A stretch of 9,493 nucleotides of DNA from Desulfovibrionaceae bacterium (GCA_009783115.1 WRHT01000041.1:1-9493), one strand, 5' to 3'. Shown: positions 1 through 7,179, numbered from the stretch's first letter. Made by a program: numbers and translations. The notes: generated from the letters alone by a model not told the origin.

Positions 1-670
1 CCTCGGCCTGCAAAAAACTGGGCGGGTCGCCCTCAAAGCCAAGGTCCGCATAGGCCAAATCGTGAACGATCCAGATTTTATGTTCCCTGGCGAAATCCAC
101 CACCTTCTGGAAAAATTCCGGCGTGGCCAGTTGGGTGGTGGGGTTGTGCGGGTAGCTGATCACCAGCAGTTTGGGCTGCGGCCAGGTCTGGCGGGTGGCG
201 GTCAGCAGATCCTCAAAAAAATCCCGGTCATGGGCGATAGGGATGCGCCGCACGTCCGCCCCGGCGATGATCGGGGCATAGGTATGGATAGGATAGGTGG
301 GGTCAGGCGTAAAAACCACATCCCCAGGCGAAAGCATGGCCAGGGACAGATGGGCGAGGCCCTCCTTGGCCCCGATGGTGGCCACGGCCTCGGTGGCCGG
401 ATCAATGTAAACGCCATAACGGCGCATGTAAAAATCGCTGATGGCCTTACGCAAACCGGGGATGCCCGCTGAAGCCGAATACCTGTGGTTTACGGGTTTT
501 TGCGCCGCTTCCGCCAGCTTTTCCACAATATGCGGCGGGGTGGGCAAATCCGGGTTGCCCATGCTGAAATCAACGATATCGATATTCTGCCGCCGCAGCT
601 GCATCTTGAGATCTCCCACCACCGCGAAGACATACGGCGGCAGACGCAGCATCCGTGAAAATTCGCTCAT
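1..670 (-). CDS. alaC: AlaC-like class I/II aminotransferase (PLP-dependent), N-terminal part, cut by window edge
   Basis: The reverse strand reads open from an ATG at 670 to the window edge (223 codons, no stop seen). The N-terminus contains RLPPYVF, then [19 protein letters not shown] (about residues 34-52), [53 protein letters not shown] and HDLAYAD. This order closely follows E. coli AlaC, the glutamate-pyruvate aminotransferase that makes alanine, and related fold-type I enzymes. The PLP-binding lysine would lie further left, outside the window. The start is supported by GGAG (678-681, reverse strand) seven bases before ATG. The U32-family gene lies upstream on the same strand, 82 bases away, so co-transcription is possible but not shown. 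Relatives include LL-diaminopimelate aminotransferases, so substrate choice is less certain than family. Confidence 0.85.
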   Translation of the reverse strand, partial: MSEFSRMLRLPPYVFAVVGDLKMQLRRQNIDIVDFSMGNPDLPTPPHIVEKLAEAAQKPVNHRYSASAGIPGLRKAISDFYMRRYGVYIDPATEAVATIGAKEGLAHLSLAMLSPGDVVFTPDPTYPIHTYAPIIAGADVRRIPIAHDRDFFEDLLTATRQTWPQPKLLVISYPHNPTTQLATPEFFQKVVDFAREHKIWIVHDLAYADLGFEGDPPSFLQAE

Positions 671-752
671 CTTGTTTCTCCATTCGGCCACGCGAACCAT
701 TCAGGCCGGCGCGAATCAAGGCCAGCCACATCCTAGCGCAGGATCTCCCATA

Positions 753-2768
753 TTACAACACGCCGACCTGCCAGTTGAATTCACCGGGGCGCGCGGTTTT
801 TTCCATGTTTTTGGGAGGCGGCTCTCCCATGTAAACAAAGGCGGCATAGCCGGCCTGTTCCAGGCAGGGTATCTTGTCGCTCAAGTCCAGGGGCCAGGCG
901 GGGTAAATCCAGGTATTCCCCCCATAACGCCGGTTCCAGAAACCCTCTTTCATGGGGCTGAACCACGGTTCTCCAGCCTTCAGAGGCGCGGCCTCATAAC
1001 GGCTTATGCCCACGGGCCAAAAACCGCCAATCACCACCCCCAGAGGCAAGGGGCTCTGCCCGGGCAGAGCCAGAAAATCAGCCTCCCCCAATTCCGGGCT
1101 GGCTATGGCCAGGCTGAAACCCATTTTTTTCAGGCCCGCCACCGCCAGCCCATTGCTGAGGTTGCAAAAGGGGCCGGCGCAGAGATAAAGACCCCGCAAA
1201 TCATCAAACAGGGCGATCTGCCAGGGGGCGTTACAGACAAAGGTTTTAGCCCCCCCACGCCTGGCCCGCTGAACGAGCCTGAGCCAGCGTTCTTCTTCAT
1301 CAGGCCAGATCACCGGTGGCAGCCACCATGAAATACGGCCGTACACGGTGCGCGAAAGTCCCTCCAGGGCCGAGGCTGAAAGCCATAAACCCCGCACCGC
1401 TCCTGGATGCAGACCGCTCTTGCCAGCGCGTCCGCGCGGCAGGGACGCGCTAAGCAGAATATCCAGGCGTCCAGCGCGGCCTCCGGCCTTGGGCAGAACA
1501 GGCGCGAACTCCATCAGGCGCTCATCGGCGCATATTTTAGGCCGGCGCGCCTCCAGGCGGCCGGTCCATTCCCGCAGCAGACGGCTAAGGCCATCTTCAC
1601 GCCGATCCACCAGGAATACCGGCGTGCCGCTGGGCGGCCGCCGGAGGCGCGAGACCCTCAGGGTCAGGCTGCCGTTTTTGGGCAAACGGCGGTTCAAGGG
1701 CAGAAGCTGATGCCAGGGCGCCTCTTCATAGCCGATACGCAACAAATCCCTGGACAGGAGTTCCATACGGGGTTTCAAAAGCGCGTTCCCGGCCTGATCA
1801 TGCTGTATCTTGCCGCATAACAGCCCCGATCCGCTTTCCTCTCCCGTCTTTCCGCCTTTACCGTCTCCGAAGGCCGTGGGCGCGACCGCCCGCTGGGGCA
1901 GGAAATAACCACGGCTGAGAGGGCGTCCCAAGGAAAATTCCAGCAAGGACATGGCTTCCTTTCTGGCCGCGGACTCTCCGGGGTGATCACGGATCAGCCG
2001 GTAGGCGCTTACCGTATGAAAGACATAATGCGCCCCCTTTCTACGCCCCTCAATCTTCCAGGAAAGCACCCCAGGCAATTCCCTGACCGTCTTCGCCAGC
2101 ACGTCCAGGGAAAAATCGCGGCAGGAAAAAAAACGTCCTTCCTTGCCCCCCTGGGTATAAAGGCGGCGGCAGGGCTGCACACAACGTCCGCGCAGGCCGC
2201 TCTTGCCTCCCAAATAGCTGGACCACCAACAGCGCCCGGAGACGTTGTAACAAAGCGCCCCGTGGATGAAAATCTCCAGCCCCAGCCCCTCGGGCAGGGT
2301 TTCAGCCAGGTTGCGGATCTCATCCAGAGAAAGCTCGCGCGGCAGGACCACCCGGCTCGCTCCCGCAAGGGCCGCTGCCCGTAAAGCCCGTTGATGGGTC
2401 ACCGCCGCCAGGGTGGAAAAAAACAGCTCCCCGGCGAAACCCGCCTGACGCGCCAAATCCACCCCGGCCAGATCCTGAAGGATCAAGGCGTCCGGCGCCG
2501 GACCGAGCAGAACGCGCCTGAGCAGCCGGCTCACCTGGGCCAGCTCTCCGGGTTTGAAAAAGGTGTTCAAAGCCAAGTAGACTCTTCGCCCCTCGGCATG
2601 GGCCAGATCAATGAGCTTGGCGAGCTCCGCGCCGGAAAAATTATCCGCCTGCATCCTGGCTGAAAAATGCTTCAGCCCCAGGTACACCGCTTCGGCCCCG
2701 GCGGCAAAAGCCGCCAGCGCCGAAGACATATCCCCCGCCGGGGCCAGAATTTCCGGTTTGCCATCCAT
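753..2768 (-). CDS. U32-family protein (peptidase U32 / RlhA-TrhP-like), 671 aa
   Basis: Residues 5-12 (PEILAPAG) and AEAVYLGLKHFSAR start a typical U32 TIM-barrel domain. The family signature follows at about 165-200: EIFIHGALCYNVSGRC, then GLRGRCVQPCR. Candidate iron-sulfur ligands are C173, C180, C196, C200 and C216; in characterised U32 proteins such as UbiU and TrhP four conserved cysteines bind a [4Fe-4S] cluster. LSRGYFLPQ (about 285-292) is the usual end of the first domain. A less conserved middle part follows (about 300-430), then a second U32-like segment with NLSNGLAVAGLKKMG and ASPEL (about 536-560). Members once called collagenase-like peptidases mostly act in RNA or ubiquinone hydroxylation: RlhA on 23S rRNA, TrhP on tRNA, UbiU on ubiquinone. 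The length is close to RlhA (about 650 aa), but I cannot assign the substrate. It starts 16 bases after the rnhB stop, with a weak GGTGA ribosome site, so it is probably the third gene of the unit. Confidence 0.88.
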   Translation of the reverse strand: MDGKPEILAPAGDMSSALAAFAAGAEAVYLGLKHFSARMQADNFSGAELAKLIDLAHAEGRRVYLALNTFFKPGELAQVSRLLRRVLLGPAPDALILQDLAGVDLARQAGFAGELFFSTLAAVTHQRALRAAALAGASRVVLPRELSLDEIRNLAETLPEGLGLEIFIHGALCYNVSGRCWWSSYLGGKSGLRGRCVQPCRRLYTQGGKEGRFFSCRDFSLDVLAKTVRELPGVLSWKIEGRRKGAHYVFHTVSAYRLIRDHPGESAARKEAMSLLEFSLGRPLSRGYFLPQRAVAPTAFGDGKGGKTGEESGSGLLCGKIQHDQAGNALLKPRMELLSRDLLRIGYEEAPWHQLLPLNRRLPKNGSLTLRVSRLRRPPSGTPVFLVDRREDGLSRLLREWTGRLEARRPKICADERLMEFAPVLPKAGGRAGRLDILLSASLPRGRAGKSGLHPGAVRGLWLSASALEGLSRTVYGRISWWLPPVIWPDEEERWLRLVQRARRGGAKTFVCNAPWQIALFDDLRGLYLCAGPFCNLSNGLAVAGLKKMGFSLAIASPELGEADFLALPGQSPLPLGVVIGGFWPVGISRYEAAPLKAGEPWFSPMKEGFWNRRYGGNTWIYPAWPLDLSDKIPCLEQAGYAAFVYMGEPPPKNMEKTARPGEFNWQVGVL

Positions 2769-2784
2769 CTTATCACCAGTTTAA

Positions 2785-3480
2785 TTAAATAAGCGTTCCC
2801 TGCTCCGCCAACCGGGCATCCCTGACCGAAAAGCTCTTCCGGTGCAGGGGGCTGGGGCCGCATTCCGCCAATTTTTCCATATGCGACGCCGTGGCGTAAC
2901 CCTTGTGCCGATCCAGCCCATAGGCCGGAAAACGCCGGTGCAGGGCGAGCATCAGCCTGTCCCGCTGGGTTTTGGCCAGGATGGAAGCCGCGGATATGGC
3001 CGGCATAAGGGCGTCGCCCCGGACAAGCGGCCTCTGCTCAGGCGGATCCGTCCAAAAATGACGCCCGGCGCCCAGCCACTGCTCCATAGGGATAGTGAAC
3101 GGCCCGTCAATATACAGAAGCATCTCCTCCGGGGAAGGGGTCTGCCGGGAGAGACGGCGGAACAGGCGGCGGGCCGCGGACTGAACCGCCCTGCTCATGG
3201 CGCGGAAGGTGGCATTCAGGATATTGACCCGATCTATTTCCGTGGGCCAGGATTGCCCGAAACCCCAGATCAGACCGCTCTCCCTGATAGCGCGCTCCAG
3301 ATGGTTCCGTCGGCCGGCGGAGAGCTTTTTGGAATCAGCCAGCCCGGCAAAAACGGAAAAATCATATCCCGGCGGCGCCAGCACGGCCGCCGCGCTCACC
3401 GGGCCGGCCAAGCACCCGCGCCCGGCTTCATCCACTCCGATAATCCAGAGCCCGGATTCCTCCGGCGCCTCGGCAGGCAT
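2785..3480 (-). CDS. rnhB: Ribonuclease HII
   Basis: This 231-residue protein removes RNA from RNA-DNA hybrids and nicks at single ribonucleotides in DNA. All RNase HII blocks are present: IGVDEAGRGCLAGPV with D17 and E18, ADSKKLS (about 48-54), YIDG with D125, GDALMPAISAASILAK (155-170) with D156, RD at 173-174, and the C-terminal LDRHKGYATASHMEKL and CGPSPLHRKSF. The four acidic metal ligands therefore look intact. An in-frame ATG exists further upstream at 3651, but it adds residues that resemble nothing and lie inside the neighbouring gene. The ATG at 3480 fits the family's length and places the conserved block near the N-terminus. Its A is also the last base of the upstream gene's TGA (TGATG), an arrangement that usually means translation by re-initiation. 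No strong ribosome site is seen, which agrees with coupling. Confidence 0.95.
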   Translation of the reverse strand: MPAEAPEESGLWIIGVDEAGRGCLAGPVSAAAVLAPPGYDFSVFAGLADSKKLSAGRRNHLERAIRESGLIWGFGQSWPTEIDRVNILNATFRAMSRAVQSAARRLFRRLSRQTPSPEEMLLYIDGPFTIPMEQWLGAGRHFWTDPPEQRPLVRGDALMPAISAASILAKTQRDRLMLALHRRFPAYGLDRHKGYATASHMEKLAECGPSPLHRKSFSVRDARLAEQGTLI

Positions 3481-5183
3481 CAGGCGGAGCCGCCCGTTTC
3501 CAAGAGGTTTTTCACCGGCGCCTCCTTTTCCAAGAGTTCCAGAAGCTTCGCCTCGCTGTCCGGCCGGTGGAATAAATACCCCTGCACCATATCCGTCTTG
3601 ATCTGCCGGCAAAATTCCAGATGCTCGGCGGTTTCCACCCCGGTCACGCACACGGATTTGCCGGAGTGGTGCCCAAGATAGACCGCCAACTTGATAAAAT
3701 GCTCGGCGAATTCATCCGGGTAAGCGCCCAGGCATACTGGAGCCAGTTTGACGATGTCCACCGGCAAAGCGCGCATGTTGATGAAAGAGGCGTTGCCGGA
3801 TCCGAAATCATCAAGAGCCACCTGGAGGCCGCACTTACGGAATTCCGCGCAATAGTCCAGGGAATTTCTCTTTACGTCCAGGGCCACGCCTTCGTTGACG
3901 GCCACAATGATGTTGTTCAGGTTGACCCCGGTGGCGCGCAGCACGGCCACCATGTTCATGGCCATTTCGCTATGTTTTAACTGGACGGCGGAAAGGTTGA
4001 TGTTCATGCTGAATTCCGGGTGGCCGTTTTCGTTGAGCCTCCGGCACAGGCCCGCGACCTTGGTCATCACATGCTCGCCTATGGGAACAATCAGACCCAG
4101 GTATTCAGCCAAACCGATGAAACTTTGGGGCGAGAGCAGTTCGTTATTCAGGCCGCGCAAACGCAACAGGGCCTCGGCCCCGCGGATACAGAGCCGCGCC
4201 CCCCCATTTTTGAGCGCCTCCAAGCGGTAATAAGGCTGGTATAATATCTCGAAACCGGAAAAACCGTCCTTGATGGCGCTACGAAGCAAGCCCTCAATCT
4301 CGCTACGCTCCAAGGTTTCCCGGTCCAAGCCCTCGCGGAAACAGACATAACTGTTCTTTCCCGATTTCTTGGCCTGGTACATGGCCAGATCCGCTTTTTT
4401 CAGGATGGAGCCCACGCTCTCCTGGCCTGGAGAAAATTCCACCACCCCGATGCTCAGGGTGCAATAAAACTCCCTATCCCTGGACGGCCAGGGATGCCCG
4501 GCCCGCTCCAGCAGCTTTTCCAGGTATTCCGGAACCAGTTTGTTGTTATCCGGATCAACCATAACTACAAACTCATCGCCGCCCAGACGGAAAATTTTAT
4601 CCTGGCCGCTAAAATGCCGGCGCAGGGTGCCGGCAAAGGCAAGCAGCACGCCGTCGCCGTAGTCGTGCCCGAAACTGTCGTTGACCACCTTGAAGTCATC
4701 CAGATCCATAAAGAAAAGGTAAAACTGGATCTTGCTGTCACGGAACCGCTCCAACCGGGCGGCAAGCTCGCGATCACAGGCGCGGCGGTTGGGCAAGCCG
4801 GTAAGGTAATCGGTGTAGGCCTGCTCGGTGATGCCCGCTTCCTGTTTTTTCCACGCGGTAATATCCCAAGCGCTACAAACCAGCGCCCGCAGTCCGTCCG
4901 GCCAGACCGCATGACGCCGACGGACGGCAAACCACCGCTCGGATGGTTTCCAGAAGAGCTCCGCCGTGCCGGAGATATCTTCCCCGGTCCCATCTTTTTC
5001 CGGAAGCAACGCCTCCAATTCCCCAACCGGACCGCCCGCAAGCCCCTTTCCGAAACAGGCTTCAAAATCAGGATTGGCATAAAGGATCCGCCGGCCGGCG
5101 ACATCCAGCACGCACACGGCCACGTCCAGGTTATCCAACACAATGGAATGGCGGCGCGAATCCTTGGGCAAATTTTTCAGCAT
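3480..5183 (-). CDS. PAS-GGDEF-EAL protein: probable diguanylate cyclase with a degenerate EAL domain
   Basis: A 567-residue cytoplasmic protein without an obvious membrane segment. Residues 12-112 form a PAS sensor domain (LDNLDVAVCVLD, ILYANPDFEACFG, ending in AWDITAWKKQE). A GGDEF domain follows (about 120-283) with DYLTGLPNR, FFMDLDDFKVVNDSFGHDYGD, an intact RLGGDEF (199-205) and LSIGV, so c-di-GMP synthesis is likely. The inhibitory I-site RxxD is replaced by SGQD (192-195). The EAL domain (about 300-550) keeps E337 of EAL, N396, E431, D458-D459 and Q534. However, KID has become KLA (479-481), and AEGVE has become VTGVE (513-517), placing T514 at the proposed general-base glutamate (E352 of RocR). 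Phosphodiesterase activity is therefore doubtful; c-di-GMP binding or control of the GGDEF half is possible. The start at 5183 precedes the PAS domain and is close to a strong promoter candidate. The gene overlaps rnhB by one base. Confidence 0.92.
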   Translation of the reverse strand: MLKNLPKDSRRHSIVLDNLDVAVCVLDVAGRRILYANPDFEACFGKGLAGGPVGELEALLPEKDGTGEDISGTAELFWKPSERWFAVRRRHAVWPDGLRALVCSAWDITAWKKQEAGITEQAYTDYLTGLPNRRACDRELAARLERFRDSKIQFYLFFMDLDDFKVVNDSFGHDYGDGVLLAFAGTLRRHFSGQDKIFRLGGDEFVVMVDPDNNKLVPEYLEKLLERAGHPWPSRDREFYCTLSIGVVEFSPGQESVGSILKKADLAMYQAKKSGKNSYVCFREGLDRETLERSEIEGLLRSAIKDGFSGFEILYQPYYRLEALKNGGARLCIRGAEALLRLRGLNNELLSPQSFIGLAEYLGLIVPIGEHVMTKVAGLCRRLNENGHPEFSMNINLSAVQLKHSEMAMNMVAVLRATGVNLNNIIVAVNEGVALDVKRNSLDYCAEFRKCGLQVALDDFGSGNASFINMRALPVDIVKLAPVCLGAYPDEFAEHFIKLAVYLGHHSGKSVCVTGVETAEHLEFCRQIKTDMVQGYLFHRPDSEAKLLELLEKEAPVKNLLETGGSA

Positions 5184-5194
5184 AATACCAGCTT

Positions 5195-5223
5195 ATTATA
5201 AATATAATTGCCGGGATGCGCAA
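5195..5223 (-). promoter_or_regulatory. Sigma70-type promoter candidate for the PAS-GGDEF-EAL / rnhB / U32 unit
   Basis: On the reverse strand TTGCGC (5218-5223) is followed after exactly 17 bases by a perfect TATAAT (5195-5200). Only 11 bases separate the -10 box from the ATG at 5183, so transcription starting at the usual distance would leave a leader of only about 3-7 bases. The match is seen directly; promoter activity is inferred. AT-rich sequence could give such a match by chance. Confidence 0.55.
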
Positions 5224-5240
5224 TTTTTTTCAGGATGCGC
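5214..5240. repeat. Direct repeat GGATGCGC, two copies 19 bases apart
   Basis: GGATGCGC occurs at 5214-5221 and again at 5233-5240, separated by AATTTTTTTCA. The first copy overlaps the -35 box of the reverse-strand promoter candidate, and both lie in the divergent region between the c-di-GMP gene and the DarP-like gene. Same-face spacing near two helical turns would suit a regulator site. Two 8-base copies are weak evidence alone. Confidence 0.3.
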
Positions 5241-5293
5241 CAGGGCTGGCCTGAGGCGCTCCAAAATGCTATACCCTCTACCGGAGGACCAAG

Positions 5294-5581
5294 ATGGAAT
5301 ATGCTCCGGACGGCAAAAGCCGCTCGCAAAAAAAACGGGAAAGCGCGGCTCTGCAAAGCCTGGGAGAAGAACTGGCGCGCCTGCCCCATGAACAGATCCC
5401 GGCCCTGGCCTTGCCGCCGGAACTGGAGGAGGCCCTGCGCCTGCTGCCCGCCATAAACGCCCATGAGGCCAGACGCCGGCAAAAACAGCTCATCGGCCGG
5501 CTGATGCGCCTCCTGGAAAAAGATGAAATAACGAATGTTCAGAGGTGTCTCAAATTGTTCAGAAAAACTCATAAAATATAA
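5294..5581 (+). CDS. Short DarP/YjgA-like (DUF615) ribosome-associated protein
   Basis: A 95-residue, charged, helix-rich protein without membrane segments. Residues 10-75 (RSQKKRESAALQSLGEEL, LPPELEEALRL, then HEARRRQKQLIGRLMR at 57-72) match the N-terminal half of E. coli DarP (YjgA), which helps mature the 50S ribosomal subunit; the RRRQ-QLIG block is the clearest sign. E. coli DarP has about 183 residues and continues with a second helical domain. Here a stop follows soon after the QRCLKLFRKTHK segment, and no continuation is visible in the other frames before the convergent gene begins. It may be a genuine short family member or a truncated one. The start is well defined: GGAGG at 5283-5287, six bases before ATG. 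It diverges from the c-di-GMP gene and converges with the Crp/Fnr gene, leaving 43 bases without a clear terminator. Confidence 0.75.
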   Translation: MEYAPDGKSRSQKKRESAALQSLGEELARLPHEQIPALALPPELEEALRLLPAINAHEARRRQKQLIGRLMRLLEKDEITNVQRCLKLFRKTHKI

Positions 5582-5624
5582 TAACCGTGAAAATATCCCA
5601 ACGAAATCCGACAACGCCGTTCAC

Positions 5625-6311
5625 TTAACAAATTCTATTCTGTTCTTTCAGCAATTCAAAATGGCTCTTTCGGTAATTGATTACCCCGTCGGTTTTCAGC
5701 CTGGACATCTCCGCCGACAACGCGCTCCGCTCGACGGAGAGGTAATCGGCGAGTTCCTGCCTGTCAAATGGAATATTAAAGCTGTTACTGTTGTGGAGCC
5801 TGGCCTCTTCCGACAGGTAAGAAAGCAGCTTCTCGCGTGTCGTGCGCTTGGTTATATGTTCCATCTTTCCCACGAGCACGATGTTCTTGCGGGCGAACAC
5901 CCCTATCATATTGCGGATAAGCAGGGTGTGGAAAATACAGGCTGAGGTGCAAGTGCTGATAACCCGCTGGAAATCAACAAACATGACTTCCGTATCAGCC
6001 GCCGCCCTGATTGTGACGGACAGAATGCCCACACCGCCGCAGACCGCGGCTTCGGCGAACATCTCGCCGTCCGCGGCCTCCGCTATGATGTTGCTGTTGC
6101 CCCAAACGTCGTCCTTGACAATGTGAACCCGGCCGCTCACGACAATGCCGATCTCGCGGACAAATTCGCCGGCATGGCACACGGCTTCGTCCTTTTTGTA
6201 TGCCCTGAACGTGCAGCCCAGGCATTTCAGCAGCGAACCGAGTTCTTCCTCCGAAACGCCCCGAAAGAGCGGAGACGTAACCAAGGCTGAATAATTCTTT
6301 CTTAAATTCAT
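5625..6311 (-). CDS. Crp/Fnr-family transcriptional regulator
   Basis: A 228-residue protein with the family's usual two domains. The N-terminal cyclic-nucleotide-binding-like beta barrel (about 13-118) contains SPLFRGVSEEEL, IGIVVSGRVHIVKDD and GEMFAEAAVCGG. A dimerisation helix follows (about 120-150), then a C-terminal winged helix-turn-helix (about 155-225) with TREKLLSYLSEEA and FDRQELADYLSVERSALSA. The recognition helix keeps the Arg of CRP (R195) but has Ser where CRP has Glu (S196), so its site should differ from the CRP site. Cysteines at 30, 33, 45, 91, 121 and 125 could serve redox or metal sensing, but this is conjecture; the effector is unknown. The gene diverges from the water-channel gene across 160 bases containing a 20-base dyad, so auto-control or control of aqpZ is plausible. 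No good ribosome site is seen before ATG 6311; the start is chosen from domain length. Confidence 0.9.
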   Translation of the reverse strand: MNLRKNYSALVTSPLFRGVSEEELGSLLKCLGCTFRAYKKDEAVCHAGEFVREIGIVVSGRVHIVKDDVWGNSNIIAEAADGEMFAEAAVCGGVGILSVTIRAAADTEVMFVDFQRVISTCTSACIFHTLLIRNMIGVFARKNIVLVGKMEHITKRTTREKLLSYLSEEARLHNSNSFNIPFDRQELADYLSVERSALSAEMSRLKTDGVINYRKSHFELLKEQNRIC

Positions 6312-6347
6312 AATATCGGTTGTAAATAAAACTGAACTCTAATTTTT

Positions 6348-6375
6348 AGCATATTATTTTATGGACAAAAGTCAA
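6348..6375 (-). promoter_or_regulatory. Promoter candidate for the Crp/Fnr-family gene
   Basis: On the reverse strand TTGACT (6370-6375) is followed after 16 bases by TATGCT (6348-6353), which matches TATAAT at four of six positions. The -10 box ends 36 bases before the ATG at 6311. The -35 match is five of six. Activity is inferred from these matches only. Confidence 0.4.
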
Positions 6376-6383
6376 GAAGGAAG

Positions 6384-6403
6384 TGTAGGGAGTTCTCACT
6401 ACA
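6384..6403. promoter_or_regulatory. 20-base dyad, candidate operator between the regulator and aqpZ
   Basis: TGTAGGGAG and CTCACTACA (9-base arms, one mismatch) flank TT, giving a nearly perfect inverted repeat. Size and TG...CA ends suit a Crp/Fnr-type dimer. It lies 18 to 37 bases beyond the start of the -35 box of the divergent regulator's promoter candidate and about 70-90 bases before aqpZ. Which gene it controls, if any, is not visible. Confidence 0.45.
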
Positions 6404-6427
6404 ACAGCCGCGCATGGCGGAAAATCC

Positions 6428-6441
6428 CGCAAAGTTTTGCG
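6428..6441. repeat. 14-base perfect inverted repeat in the aqpZ leader
   Basis: CGCAAA and TTTGCG flank GT. The repeat lies 20 bases before the aqpZ ribosome site. The two-base centre is too short for a hairpin loop, so a protein-binding dyad is the more likely reading if it means anything. It is short enough to be chance. Confidence 0.25.
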
Positions 6442-6471
6442 CGCCGGTCACGGCCAAACTGGAGGACATAA

Positions 6472-7146
6472 ATGAAAAAAGCGTATTGGGCGGAGGTTTT
6501 CGGAACCTTCTGGCTGGTTTTTGGAGGTTGCGGAGCAGCCATATTTGCCGGGCAATCCATCGGTTTTGCCGGGGTTTCCCTGGCCTTCGGGCTGACGGTG
6601 CTGACCATGGCCTATGCCGTGGGGCATATTTCCGGAGGGCATTTCAATCCGGCGGTTTCCGTGGGACTTGCGCTGGCGGGGCGTTTACCCAAAAAGGAGC
6701 TTATGCCCTATATCGTGGCGCAAGTGCTGGGGGCCGTGGCCGCGGCCGGCGTGCTCTACCTTATCTATCACAGCGCCCATCCATCTCTGGGATTGGGAGG
6801 TTTTGCGGCCAACGGCTTTGGCGCGCTTTCTCCAAAGGGTTATCCCATGTTTTCAGCCTTGCTGGCGGAATTTGTGCTGACCTGCGCTTTTTTGCTGGTG
6901 ATCCTGGGAAGCACCGATTCCCGCGCCCCGGCGGGCTTCGCGCCTATCGCCATCGGGCTTTGCCTGACCCTGATCCATCTAATCAGCATCCCCATCACCA
7001 ACACCTCGGTCAACCCGGCCCGCAGCCTGAGCCAGGCTATCTTCGCCGGACCGGAGTATCTGGCCCAGGTCTGGCTGTTCTGGGCCGCGCCCATTGCCGG
7101 GGCGGCGGTGGCTGCCCTCGCGCATAAGGCTTTTTTCAGCAAATAA
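6472..7146 (+). CDS. aqpZ: Aquaporin Z-type water channel (MIP family)
   Basis: A 224-residue inner-membrane protein with six predicted membrane helices and two NPA half-helices (N59-A61 and N181-A183). Sequence blocks such as [37 protein letters not shown] and [16 protein letters not shown] are nearly those of E. coli AqpZ. The selectivity-filter positions read F39, H169, T178 and R184, the water-selective set of AqpZ; glycerol channels (GlpF) have a wider filter lacking the His. It should let water cross the membrane rapidly and so help with osmotic change. The start follows GGAGG (6461-6465) by six bases and matches the family's N-terminus. It is a single-gene unit: it diverges from the Crp/Fnr-family regulator and converges with the flavoprotein gene. 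No strong promoter of its own could be assigned in the 160-base upstream region. Confidence 0.95.
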   Translation: MKKAYWAEVFGTFWLVFGGCGAAIFAGQSIGFAGVSLAFGLTVLTMAYAVGHISGGHFNPAVSVGLALAGRLPKKELMPYIVAQVLGAVAAAGVLYLIYHSAHPSLGLGGFAANGFGALSPKGYPMFSALLAEFVLTCAFLLVILGSTDSRAPAGFAPIAIGLCLTLIHLISIPITNTSVNPARSLSQAIFAGPEYLAQVWLFWAAPIAGAAVAALAHKAFFSK

Positions 7147-7152
7147 TAGAAA

Positions 7153-7179
7153 CCATCTCAAAAATTACTTTTTGAATGG
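7153..7179. terminator. AT-rich inverted repeat after aqpZ, possible bidirectional terminator part
   Basis: TCAAAAA (7158-7164) and TTTTTGA (7169-7175) pair around TTAC. The stem extends through CCAT (7153-7156) and ATGG (7176-7179) with one bulged C. It lies seven bases after the aqpZ stop, between convergent genes. No U-run follows outside the stem, so it is not a textbook intrinsic terminator. Confidence 0.4.

Noticed and set aside
708..752. ATCCT and AGGAT form a small hairpin after the U32 gene stop.
   Set aside because: A five-base stem without a U-run is too weak to call a terminator; the aminotransferase gene follows on the same strand.
441..1331. A 296-codon open frame on the plus strand across the aminotransferase/U32 boundary.
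   Set aside because: It covers two well-supported reverse-strand genes and shows no recognisable protein motif.
3481..3651. An upstream in-frame ATG would extend ribonuclease HII by 57 residues.
   Set aside because: The extension lies wholly inside the c-di-GMP gene, has low-complexity composition and no family match. The ATG at 3480 has the TGATG junction and normal length.
2842..3681. A 279-codon open frame on the plus strand opposite rnhB.
   Set aside because: It is antisense to clear RNase HII and EAL motifs and is rich in Pro, Arg and Gly, as expected of a GC-rich shadow frame.
6408..6420. The 13-mer CCGCGCATGGCGG recurs at 7718-7730.
   Set aside because: A single repeated 13-mer is close to chance expectation in a 9.5 kb GC-rich window. 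One copy lies inside the small-ORF region and the other in a leader, without shared context.
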